47,834 bases of DNA from Bacillota bacterium. GTDB lineage: Bacteria; Bacillota; Limnochordia; Darwinibacteriales; Darwinibacteriaceae. Where the stretch lies: positions 1 through 47,834 of the forward strand of contig JAAYRO010000004.1 of NCBI GenBank assembly GCA_012518735.1, given 5' to 3'. The notes below the pieces were generated by a model. The model was not told the origin of the DNA. It saw nothing but the letters and a program-made list of their open reading frames with translations, and made no database searches. Shown here in pieces: positions 1 through 6,113 of the stretch (position 1 is the stretch's first letter; every line of letters starts with the position of its first letter). Position numbers and translations under genes: made by a program.

Positions 1-118
1 GAGTTACCAAGAAATTGCTGACGATTTAGGTCGGCATGTAAAGTCTGTTGATAATGCGCTTCAAAGGGTAAAACGCAAACTTGAGCGTTATCTTGAAAAG
101 CGAGAAAGCGTTGAGTAA
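1..118 (+). CDS. sigH: RNA polymerase sigma factor SigH, C-terminal end (partial)
   Basis: Only the last 38 codons are present, read from base 2 to the TAA at 116-118. They start SYQEIADDLGRHVKSVDNAL and continue with a QRVKRKLE helix, which is the region 4.2 helix-turn-helix that contacts the -35 element in the sigma-H (Spo0H) family. In Bacillota, sigH lies directly upstream of rpmG-secE-nusG; here a tRNA operon and a tuf gene are inserted between them. SigH drives early sporulation and transition-phase genes, which fits the germination genes near the other end of the window. The assignment rests on the region 4.2 match plus conserved synteny; the N-terminal part is outside the window. Confidence 0.85.
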   Translation, partial: SYQEIADDLGRHVKSVDNALQRVKRKLERYLEKRESVE

Positions 119-138
119 AAAAAAGATAGAAATAGCAG

Positions 139-167
139 TTGACAAGTTCATATTTGGCTGTTATACT
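139..167 (+). promoter_or_regulatory. Sigma-A type promoter of the tRNA operon
   Basis: A perfect -35 TTGACA (139-144) is followed by a 17-bp spacer and -10 TATACT (162-167). Transcription should start near 174, a few bases before the first tRNA at 183. It is the only good promoter upstream of the three tRNAs and lies just after the sigH stop codon. Confidence 0.85.
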
Positions 168-182
168 CTATTATGTCGCTAA

Positions 183-258
183 GCCGGTGTAGCTCAATTG
201 GCAGAGCACTCGACTTGTAATCGAGAGGTTGTGGATTCGATTTCCTCCACCGGCTCCA
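183..258 (+). tRNA. tRNA-Thr (anticodon TGT)
   Basis: The acceptor stem GCCGGTG pairs with CACCGGC. The D stem is GCTC/GAGC, and the anticodon stem CTCGA/TCGAG closes a loop CTTGTAA with anticodon TGT. The discriminator base is T255 and CCA is encoded at 256-258. One oddity: the T stem GTGGA/TCCTC carries a T-T mismatch at its second pair, while the other four pairs are canonical. It is the first gene of a three-tRNA operon. Confidence 0.93.
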
Positions 259-275
259 AGTAAGATAAGTTTTGT

Positions 276-362
276 GGAGGGATACCCAAGTTGGCCAAAG
301 GGGGCAGACTGTAAATCTGTTGGCAGACGCCTTCACAGGTTCGAATCCTGTTCCCTCCACCA
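276..362 (+). tRNA. tRNA-Tyr (anticodon GTA)
   Basis: This is a class II tRNA with a long variable arm. The acceptor stem GGAGGGA pairs with TCCCTCC (352-358), the anticodon loop CTGTAAA gives GTA, and CCA is encoded at 360-362. It lies 17 nt after the Thr tRNA and is probably cotranscribed with it. Confidence 0.95.
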
Positions 363-376
363 TTTAAATATAATAC

Positions 377-453
<77 letters not shown>

Positions 454-463
454 AAATTCTTAC

Positions 464-814
464 ATGAATAACCGTCAGAGAGATTCTGATGGTTTTTTGT
501 TTACAATCATACTTTCCGTTCATAGTATAAATGGCACGCTTATTCTATTAGGGGAGGCGGTTGCCATTGGGGCTTTCTCCGTATTACGCAGTCTAGGATT
601 GAGTTTTTTCCTAACGTGTGTACTTCTTATCCTGAGTCCATTTTGGATCGCATGGCCTCTTGGCGTCTTTGGTGCCCTGGTCTTTTTATGCTTGTTTAGT
701 TTAAAAAGTCATATTGAAATAGATGATAGTGACATCTTTTGGATTTTTGTAGGTGCGTTTCTGCCAGTATACTATGTTGTTCTCTTTTGTTATAGCCATC
801 ATTTGAGTGGGTAG
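464..814 (+). CDS. Possible small membrane protein, start uncertain
   Basis: The open frame encodes up to 116 residues with three strongly hydrophobic stretches, e.g. FFLTCVLLILSPFWIAWPL and a C-terminal FWIFVGAFLPVYYVVLF segment. The only ATG (464) lies inside the 5' flank of the tRNA terminator and has no Shine-Dalgarno sequence, so it is probably not the start. A strong GGGGAGG at 551-557 is followed eight bases later by an in-frame ATT (566), and an in-frame TTG is at 598. The gene could therefore be an 82-residue protein with a rare start, or a decayed reading frame. I recognise no family. It lies between the tRNA operon and tuf. Confidence 0.3.
   Translation: MNNRQRDSDGFLFTIILSVHSINGTLILLGEAVAIGAFSVLRSLGLSFFLTCVLLILSPFWIAWPLGVFGALVFLCLFSLKSHIEIDDSDIFWIFVGAFLPVYYVVLFCYSHHLSG
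471..502 (+). terminator. Intrinsic terminator of the tRNA operon
   Basis: The arms ACCGTCAGA and TTCTGATGGT form a stem of about nine pairs with a short loop, followed by a T-rich run (493-502). It sits 18 nt after the initiator tRNA. Confidence 0.8.
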
Positions 815-833
815 ACTTATGACAAAGGGGTGA

Positions 834-1019
834 TTTATTAGTGGACTGGCTGTTCAGCTTGGGGACTATACAGATTGGACTAATACTGATATCATTATAA
901 TTACAGCACGTGTTCCTCAGATTGGGAGAATCAAGGTCAGCCTTACTAACCGGAATCTTTCAACTAGTCAAAGTGGTGAAACAGTCAAAAATATGATTAG
1001 TGCCTTAGATTTGGCGTAA
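834..1019 (+). pseudogene. Orphan coding-like fragment without a normal start
   Basis: The frame is open from just after a TGA at 831-833 to a TAA at 1017-1019 (61 codons). It reads like protein: DYTDWTNTDIIIITARVPQ, then GRIKVSLTNRN. It contains no ATG, GTG or TTG upstream of that core; the nearest candidate is a CTG at 846 after GGGGTG. In the next frame a GTG at 841 opens only 19 codons. This looks like a gene remnant with a lost start or a frameshift. No family is recognised. Confidence 0.3.
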
Positions 1020-1107
1020 CTTAGAAGGAGTTTTCGGTCATTTGGCGAAAATAGATTTGATCTTGGACCAAAAATAAGTTTCACTGGGAGGAGTGGAGAA
1101 ACAAAAA

Positions 1108-2310
1108 ATGGCAAAGCAAAAGTTTGAAAGGACGAAGCCTCACGTTAATGTGGGAACAATTGGTCACGTTGACCATGGTAAAACCACAACAACTGCTGCG
1201 ATTACCATGTTACTATCTCAAGGAGATACAGCGAGAGTTAAGGAATTTGATGAGATCGACAATGCGCCAGAAGAAAGAGAACGTGGTATTACCATCAATA
1301 CATCGCACGTAGAGTATGAGACTGAGAACCGTCACTATGCTCACGTAGTCTGTCCAGGCCACGCCGACTATGTCAAGAATATGATTACAGGCGCAGCACA
1401 GATGGATGGAGCCATTTTGGTTGTATCTGCTGCTGATGGTCCTATGCCTCAAACTCGTGAACACATTCTACTTGCCCGTCAAGTTGGTGTCCCCGCTATT
1501 GTTGTGTGGCTAAACAAAGCTGATATGGTAGACGACGAAGAACTACTTGAGCTTGTAGAAATGGAAGTTAGAGAACTTCTGAACGAGTATGAGTTCCCAG
1601 GTGATGACATTCCAGTTGTGGCCGGCAGTGCACTCAAGGCGATTGAGGAGTTACAGGCTGGTACTCCTGGCGAATGGTCTCAGAAGCTTAAGGCACTAAT
1701 GGATGCAGTAGATGAGTACATTCCTACACCAGAACGGGAAATCGATAAGCCGTTCTTGATGCCAGTAGAAGACGTATTCACCATTACAGGACGAGGAACT
1801 GTTGCAACTGGTCGTGTTGAGCGTGGGGTCATTAAAGTTGGCGATGAGGTCAGCATCGTTGGTTTGAGAGAAGAAACTCGCAAGACTGTAGCAACCGGTG
1901 TAGAAATGTTCCGGAAGCTCTTGGACCAAGCGGAAGCTGGTGACAATATTGGTGTGCTGCTCCGTGGTATCGATCGTGACTCTATTGAGAGGGGCCAGGT
2001 TTTGGCCAAGCCAAATACCATTACGCCACACACCAAGTTTGAGTGTGAAGTATACGTTCTGTCTAAAGAGGAGGGTGGTCGTCACACCCCATTCTTTGAT
2101 GGATATCGTCCACAGTTCTACTTCCGAACTACAGACGTAACAGGCGTTATTAAACTTCCAGAAGGCACTGAAATGATCATGCCTGGTGACAATACCACTT
2201 TGATTGGAGAATTGATTACCCCAATTGCTATGGAGGAAGGACTGCGTTTTGCCGTTCGAGAAGGCGGTCGTACCGTTGGTGCAGGCGTGGTAACGAAGAT
2301 TTTAGAGTAA
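1108..2310 (+). CDS. tuf: Elongation factor Tu, copy 1, with altered G3 motif
   Basis: EF-Tu delivers aminoacyl-tRNA to the ribosomal A site in a GTP-dependent way. The start chosen is ATG 1108, giving [12 protein letters not shown] as in copy 2; the GTG at 1093 lies within the Shine-Dalgarno area. The 400 residues include the P-loop GHVDHGKT, the switch I region RGITI, NKADM (G4) and SALKA (G5). The anomaly is at residue 81: the invariant DCPGH of the G3 motif reads VCPGH (codon GTC, 1348-1350), whereas copy 2 at 16806 has GAC. Seventeen residues differ between the two copies. The equivalent Asp80 in E. coli helps hold Mg2+ at the nucleotide, so this copy may be impaired or specialised, or the base may be an assembly error. 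It is followed by its own terminator. Confidence 0.95.
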   Translation: MAKQKFERTKPHVNVGTIGHVDHGKTTTTAAITMLLSQGDTARVKEFDEIDNAPEERERGITINTSHVEYETENRHYAHVVCPGHADYVKNMITGAAQMDGAILVVSAADGPMPQTREHILLARQVGVPAIVVWLNKADMVDDEELLELVEMEVRELLNEYEFPGDDIPVVAGSALKAIEELQAGTPGEWSQKLKALMDAVDEYIPTPEREIDKPFLMPVEDVFTITGRGTVATGRVERGVIKVGDEVSIVGLREETRKTVATGVEMFRKLLDQAEAGDNIGVLLRGIDRDSIERGQVLAKPNTITPHTKFECEVYVLSKEEGGRHTPFFDGYRPQFYFRTTDVTGVIKLPEGTEMIMPGDNTTLIGELITPIAMEEGLRFAVREGGRTVGAGVVTKILE

Positions 2311-2311
2311 G

Positions 2312-2342
2312 ACAAGGGGGTCTTTCCCTCTTGTTTTCTTTT
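2312..2342 (+). terminator. Intrinsic terminator after tuf copy 1
   Basis: ACAAGGGGG and CCCTCTTGT pair around a TCTTT loop (nine pairs, one G-T) and are followed by a T-rich tail. It separates tuf from rpmG-secE-nusG. Confidence 0.8.
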
Positions 2343-2364
2343 GACAAGGTATGATGGCGAGGTA

Positions 2365-2393
2365 TTGACACCTCATCTAAAATGTGTTAAATT
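2365..2393 (+). promoter_or_regulatory. Probable promoter of rpmG-secE-nusG
   Basis: TTGACA (2365-2370) lies 17 bp before TAAATT (2388-2393). The -35 is perfect and the -10 matches four of six. It falls between the tuf terminator and rpmG. A second TTGACA at 2341 has no convincing -10. Confidence 0.6.
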
Positions 2394-2427
2394 CTAAAGG
2401 TATTTCGACTGTCTGGAGGTGGCGGCT

Positions 2428-2577
2428 GTGCGTGTCGGTATCACATTAGAATGTACCCAATGCAAGAATCGGAATTATCGTTCCAACAAGAACAGAAAGA
2501 ACGATCCAGATCGCATTGAATTGCAAAAATACTGTAAGACCTGTAGAACCCATACCGTTCACAAAGAAACCCGCTAG
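2428..2577 (+). CDS. rpmG: 50S ribosomal protein L33
   Basis: This 49-residue protein starts with GTG ([12 protein letters not shown]) behind a GGAGG at 2415-2419. It has two Cys pairs, CTQC and CKTC, the zinc-binding form of L33, and ends in HTVHKETR, as in Bacillota. L33 sits near the E site of the large subunit. Its place directly before secE-nusG is conserved in Bacillota. Confidence 0.95.
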   Translation: MRVGITLECTQCKNRNYRSNKNRKNDPDRIELQKYCKTCRTHTVHKETR

Positions 2578-2600
2578 GGTGAATAAAGGATGTGAGGAAT

Positions 2601-2822
2601 GTGGTAGCAGTACCTGGTAAACCGACTATTTGGGATAAAATCACCAAGTTCATGCGTGAAGTTCGAAGTGAGCTTCGCAAAGTAGCATGGCCAAACCGTG
2701 AAGAGCTGATCACCTATACCATTGTAGTAATAGTGACGGTCATTATTGTAGCATTGTTTACAGGGCTCATTGACGTGATCGTCTCAGGTTTACTCAAGCT
2801 TTTAGGTCGATTAGGGGGGTGA
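2601..2822 (+). CDS. secE: Preprotein translocase subunit SecE
   Basis: This small single-span SecE clamps the SecY channel. It has an amphipathic region (FMREVRSELRKVAWPNREEL, the conserved KVxWP motif) followed by a membrane segment rich in V, I and T. The start is GTG 2601, ten bases after AAGGA, giving 73 residues. A GTG at 2592 is in frame but leaves almost no spacing to that Shine-Dalgarno, and the ATG at 2590 hits an immediate stop. It lies between rpmG and nusG. Confidence 0.92.
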   Translation: MVAVPGKPTIWDKITKFMREVRSELRKVAWPNREELITYTIVVIVTVIIVALFTGLIDVIVSGLLKLLGRLGG

Positions 2823-2848
2823 AGGGCCGATGATAAGGTCCCTTCGAC

Positions 2849-3388
2849 ATGAGCGATAAAGTAAACAGCAATAGATTTTGGTACGTAGTCCACACTTACT
2901 CTGGCTACGAGAATAAGGTTAAGGCCAATCTCGAACGAAGAGTAGAGTCTATGGGTATGGAAGACAAGATCTTTCGAGTAATTGTGCCCACAGAAGAAGT
3001 TGTGGAATTTAAAGATGGAAAAAGAAAAGTATCGCAGCGCAAATTGTTTCCTGGCTATGTGATGGTAGAAATGATAGTTACGGATGATTCTTGGTATGTG
3101 GTCCGCAATACCCCAGGCGTAACAGGTTTCGTAGGTAGTGGTGTGAAGCCCATTCCCCTCGAAGACCATGAGGTCAGAACTATTTTACGCGACATGGGGG
3201 TTGAGGGTGCTCCAAAGTCAGATTTTGAGGTTGGAGAATCCGTTAAGGTTGTAACAGGCCCGTTTGTGAATTTCACTGGTTCAATTAGTGAGATAAACTT
3301 AGAAAAGGGTAAGTTAAGAGTAAGCATTTCAATGTTTGGACGTGAGACCCCAGTTGAATTGGATTTTGATCAAGTATCCAAACTGTAA
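2849..3388 (+). CDS. nusG: Transcription elongation/antitermination factor NusG
   Basis: NusG binds the RNA polymerase clamp and links it to Rho or the ribosome. The 179 residues show an NGN domain ([29 protein letters not shown]) and a C-terminal KOW domain ([19 protein letters not shown]). Length and motifs are normal for the family. The ATG at 2849 has only a weak Shine-Dalgarno (AAGG about 13 bases upstream), so translation may be coupled to secE. Confidence 0.96.
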   Translation: MSDKVNSNRFWYVVHTYSGYENKVKANLERRVESMGMEDKIFRVIVPTEEVVEFKDGKRKVSQRKLFPGYVMVEMIVTDDSWYVVRNTPGVTGFVGSGVKPIPLEDHEVRTILRDMGVEGAPKSDFEVGESVKVVTGPFVNFTGSISEINLEKGKLRVSISMFGRETPVELDFDQVSKL

Positions 3389-3406
3389 GGGTTTTAGGTT
3401 GTTTTA

Positions 3407-3434
3407 GTGGGAGGATAAAATCCGCCATTACCAC
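3407..3434 (+). promoter_or_regulatory. L1-type RNA motif before rplK
   Basis: The sequence GTGGGAGGA, a short A-rich loop, TCCGC, CATTA and CCAC can form an outer GTGG/CCAC stem and an inner GGA/TCC stem around an asymmetric internal loop. The same arrangement recurs before rplA (3921-3949). L1 autoregulates the L11-L1 operon in E. coli by binding a similar internal-loop helix in its mRNA. Assignment as an L1 site here is inference from position and repetition. Confidence 0.55.
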
Positions 3435-3460
3435 ATTATTGTTAAGGGGGTGTATGCGCC

Positions 3461-3886
3461 GTGGCAAAGAAAGTTAGTGCTGTTATCAAGCTGCAGGTAA
3501 GTGCAGGAAAGGCAAACCCGGCGCCGCCGGTTGGTCCGGCATTAGGGCAACATGGTGTAAACATTATGGAGTTCTGTAAGGCGTTTAATGAGAAAACGGC
3601 TAGTCAGGCTGGAATGGTTATTCCGGTCGTTATTACCGTTTACGAAGACCGGACGTTTACTTTCATTACGAAAACTCCACCAGCATCAATCTTAATCAAA
3701 AAAGCTATGAATATTGAGCGCGGTTCAGGTGTTCCCAACCTTCAAAAGATTGGAACCATTAAGCGTTCTAAGATTCGGGAAATTGCAGAATTGAAAATGC
3801 CCGATCTTAATGCTGCGAATATTGAGAGTGCCATGCGGATGGTAGAAGGCACAGCGCGCAGTATGGGCGTCGTTGTTGAAGACTAG
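3461..3886 (+). CDS. rplK: 50S ribosomal protein L11
   Basis: L11 forms the GTPase-associated stalk base on 23S rRNA, and in many Bacillota it is needed for RelA activation. The 141-residue protein starts with GTG nine bases after AAGGGGGTG. It shows the proline-rich N-terminal helix region [20 protein letters not shown] and the C-terminal rRNA-binding GTARSMG segment. It is followed by rplA, with a regulatory-looking motif in between. Confidence 0.97.
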   Translation: MAKKVSAVIKLQVSAGKANPAPPVGPALGQHGVNIMEFCKAFNEKTASQAGMVIPVVITVYEDRTFTFITKTPPASILIKKAMNIERGSGVPNLQKIGTIKRSKIREIAELKMPDLNAANIESAMRMVEGTARSMGVVVED

Positions 3887-3920
3887 AGAACACATGCGCT
3901 AGAAATAGATTGGAAAGTAA

Positions 3921-3949
3921 GTGGGAGGAATTAGTTCCGCTTGCACCAC
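3921..3949 (+). promoter_or_regulatory. L1-type RNA motif between rplK and rplA
   Basis: GTGGGAGGA, ATTAG, TTCCGC, TTGCA and CCAC repeat the architecture seen at 3407-3434 with different loop bases. The motif ends one base before the AAAGGAGGA Shine-Dalgarno of rplA, so bound protein could block initiation. A GTG at 3921 opens the rplA frame but belongs to this motif and is not the start. Confidence 0.55.
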
Positions 3950-3965
3950 AAAGGAGGAACAGACT

Positions 3966-4673
3966 ATGGCAAAACGGGGAAAAAGGTATCAAGAAGCTGC
4001 TAAACTTGTAGATACCGAAAAACTTTACTCACCTGCTGAGGCCATTGCAATCGTTAAGAAGTGTGCAACCGCAAAGTTTGACGAAACGGTTGAAGTTGCT
4101 TTGAAATTAGGTGTCGATCCTCGACATGCCGATCAGCAAGTCCGCGGTACAGTTATTCTACCACATGGTACTGGACGGGATGTTCGAGTGTTAGTTTTTG
4201 CTAAGGGTGAAAAGGCTGAGGAAGCACGTCAAGCTGGTGCAGATTTTGTCGGAGACGACGATCTAGCAGAAAAAATCCAAGGTGGATGGACAGATTTTGA
4301 TGTGGCCATTGCGACTCCCGATATGATGGGAGCGGTAGGTCGATTAGGTCGTATTCTTGGACCTCGTGGTCTCATGCCTAACCCGCGAACTGGAACAGTT
4401 ACGTTTGATGTAGGGCAGGCTGTTGAAGAGTCTAAAGCTGGTAAAGTAGAATACCGAGTAAACAAAGCTGCAGGAATTCATGTACCCATTGGTAAGGCTT
4501 CGTTTACGGAAGAGCAGCTCTTAGGCAACTTCAAGGCTTTGATGGATGCCATTGTAAAGGCTCGACCTGCATCAGCTAAAGGTACCTATTTGAGAAGGAT
4601 TCATATTGCCTCGACGATGGGTCCAGGCTTACGTTTAAGCCCGCAGGAGTCAATTTCAATAAAATTAAATTGA
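3966..4673 (+). CDS. rplA: 50S ribosomal protein L1
   Basis: L1 forms the mobile stalk that moves deacylated tRNA out of the E site, and it represses its own operon in characterised bacteria. The 235-residue protein starts at ATG 3966, seven bases after a strong AAAGGAGGA. Family motifs include [25 protein letters not shown] and the C-terminal GTYLRRI. The stop codon is overlapped by the -35 element of the next promoter. Confidence 0.97.
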   Translation: MAKRGKRYQEAAKLVDTEKLYSPAEAIAIVKKCATAKFDETVEVALKLGVDPRHADQQVRGTVILPHGTGRDVRVLVFAKGEKAEEARQAGADFVGDDDLAEKIQGGWTDFDVAIATPDMMGAVGRLGRILGPRGLMPNPRTGTVTFDVGQAVEESKAGKVEYRVNKAAGIHVPIGKASFTEEQLLGNFKALMDAIVKARPASAKGTYLRRIHIASTMGPGLRLSPQESISIKLN

Positions 4674-4698
4674 CCAACGCTTCATCACATGCTATACT
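4670..4698 (+). promoter_or_regulatory. Promoter of the rplJ-rplL unit
   Basis: TTGACC (4670-4675) overlaps the rplA stop codon, and TATACT (4693-4698) follows after 17 bp. It lies just upstream of the L10 leader. Confidence 0.8.
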
Positions 4699-4719
4699 AT
4701 GAGCGTTGTTACAATTGAA

Positions 4720-4828
4720 ATAGCAAACCGTAGACAGCCGGTGGCGCCACACGTATGTGGGGCGGCTTAAAGAAAGAGATTTCGCCTGCCGAGGTTGGAG
4801 AGATAAAGCTATTCGTTATGCGATCACT
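4720..4828 (+). promoter_or_regulatory. L10 leader (ribosomal protein L10 autoregulatory RNA)
   Basis: The block ACCGTAGACAGCCGGTGG (4727-4744), the GGCGGCTTAA segment and GCCTGCCGAGGT (4786-4797) match the conserved core of the Bacillota L10 leader, which binds the L10(L12)4 complex. It lies between a strong promoter and an intrinsic terminator directly before rplJ, as expected for control by premature termination. Confidence 0.88.
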
Positions 4829-4865
4829 GGATCTCCGCCTAGTCTGCGGTGATCCTTTTGTTTTT
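4829..4865 (+). terminator. Attenuator terminator of the L10 leader
   Basis: GGATC-T-CCGC pairs with GCGG-T-GATCC around a seven-base loop, followed by TTTTGTTTTT. It ends only a few bases before the rplJ Shine-Dalgarno (4871-4878), so readthrough is needed to express rplJL. Confidence 0.85.
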
Positions 4866-4882
4866 CACGGGGAGGTGAAGTG

Positions 4883-5407
4883 ATGGCAAGACCAGAGAAA
4901 GTGGCAATGGTTCAAGAAATCCAAGAACGACTCGCGAAGTCACAAGGAGCCGTCCTTACCGATTACCGAGGCTTAAATGCAGCAGAAGTTACTGAGCTGC
5001 GGAAACGGCTGCGGGATGCAGGTGTGGAATATAAAGTTCTCAAGAATACTCTGACCATCTTGGCTGCCCAAGAACTTGAATTGGATGGTTTGATTCCTCT
5101 TCTGGAGGGACCAACTGCAATTGCATTCGGTTATGATGATCCGGTAGCACCAGCCAAGATCATCAGCGAATTTGCTAAGACCAATAAGAACTTAGAGGTC
5201 AAGGGTGGATTATTGGAAGGGAACATTCTTGATCCGGCTGGAGTGCAAGATTTAGCCGAACTGCCAAGCAGAGAAGTTCTACTGTCCATGGTTGCACGCG
5301 GTATGCAGGGCCCAATTGCAGGTTTGGTCAACGTACTGCAGGGGAATATCCGCAATTTGGTTTACGCTTTGGATGCTGTTCGACAGCAAAAAGAGGCAAA
5401 TGCTTAA
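4883..5407 (+). CDS. rplJ: 50S ribosomal protein L10
   Basis: L10 anchors the L7/L12 dimers to the stalk base. The 174-residue protein starts at ATG 4883 (MARPEKVAMVQEI), correctly spaced from GGAGGTGA; the GTG at 4880 is too close to it. It contains the conserved TDYRGLNAAEVTELRKRL and YKVLKNTL segments, and ends in the helical L12-binding tail (LVNVLQGNIRNLVYALDAVR). It is cotranscribed with rplL, 49 nt downstream. Confidence 0.96.
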   Translation: MARPEKVAMVQEIQERLAKSQGAVLTDYRGLNAAEVTELRKRLRDAGVEYKVLKNTLTILAAQELELDGLIPLLEGPTAIAFGYDDPVAPAKIISEFAKTNKNLEVKGGLLEGNILDPAGVQDLAELPSREVLLSMVARGMQGPIAGLVNVLQGNIRNLVYALDAVRQQKEANA

Positions 5408-5456
5408 CGTTGACAAGATGGTTTGAAAACCATAAATCCTTAGGAGGGTATCATTA

Positions 5457-5825
5457 ATGACTAGAGAAGAAATTTTACAAGCTATTGAGAATATGACAGT
5501 ACTTGAGCTGAGCGAGCTCGTTAAAGAGATGGAAGAAAAATTTGGTGTATCGGCCGCTGCTCCTGTAGCTGTAGCTGCAGCACCAGCCGCTGCCGGAGAA
5601 GCTGCTGAAGAACAGACAGAGTTCGACGTAATCTTAACCGGCCACGGTGACAAGAAGATTAATGTAATTAAAGTGGTTCGTGAAATCACTGCTCTTGGTC
5701 TGAAAGATGCGAAAGACTTAGTAGACAATGCTCCACAGGCAGTTAAAGAAGGCGTTTCTAAAGAAGAAGCCGAAGGTATTAAGGCTAAGTTAGAAGAAGC
5801 AGGGGCATCTGTTGAACTCAAGTAG
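5457..5825 (+). CDS. rplL: 50S ribosomal protein L7/L12
   Basis: L7/L12 is the multicopy stalk protein that recruits translational GTPases. The 122 residues show the N-terminal dimerisation helix, an Ala-rich hinge ([20 protein letters not shown]) and the C-terminal factor-binding domain ([20 protein letters not shown]). The Shine-Dalgarno is AGGAGGG. A terminator follows at 5842. Confidence 0.97.
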   Translation: MTREEILQAIENMTVLELSELVKEMEEKFGVSAAAPVAVAAAPAAAGEAAEEQTEFDVILTGHGDKKINVIKVVREITALGLKDAKDLVDNAPQAVKEGVSKEEAEGIKAKLEEAGASVELK

Positions 5826-5841
5826 TTTTCCGACAACAATA

Positions 5842-5876
5842 AAAGGACCTTCAAGACGAAGGTCCTTTGAATTTTT
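5842..5876 (+). terminator. Intrinsic terminator after rplL
   Basis: AAAGGACCTT and AAGGTCCTTT form a perfect ten-pair stem around CAAGACG, followed by GAATTTTTG. Confidence 0.9.
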
Positions 5877-5887
5877 GCCCGAGCTGC

Positions 5888-5916
5888 TTGACAACAAAAA
5901 CCCACTATGTTATGAT
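5888..5916 (+). promoter_or_regulatory. Promoter of rpoBC
   Basis: TTGACA (5888-5893), a 17-bp spacer and TATGAT (5911-5916) form a strong sigma-A type promoter right after the rplL terminator. Confidence 0.85.
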
Positions 5917-6113
5917 TGGTTAGTGGTAAATGGGAGAAAATACACCTGATTATTGGTAATTCAACATAGCATCATAGAATTCCTGCTACATTTTGATATT
6001 TTTTAAAGATGGACAGTGTAAAAAGTAACATTCATAGGTTTTGGAAGCGAGGGAAGAATAACCCTTGCTTTTCATCATGTTTCTTGGGATACCAAAAGGA
6101 GAGGTGAGTGCCC
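5917..6113 (+). promoter_or_regulatory. Long rpoB 5' leader with a terminator-like hairpin
   Basis: About 190 nt separate the promoter from rpoB. AGCGAGGG (6046-6053) can pair with CCCTTGCT (6062-6069) around an eight-base loop, followed by TTTTC, giving a modest attenuator-like stem. No known riboswitch was recognised. Confidence 0.4.

Noticed and set aside
3921..3965. Upstream GTG start for L1 giving a 15-residue extension
   Set aside because: The GTG is part of the GTGGGAGGA motif, lacks its own ribosome binding site, and the ATG at 3966 has a strong one and gives the family N terminus.
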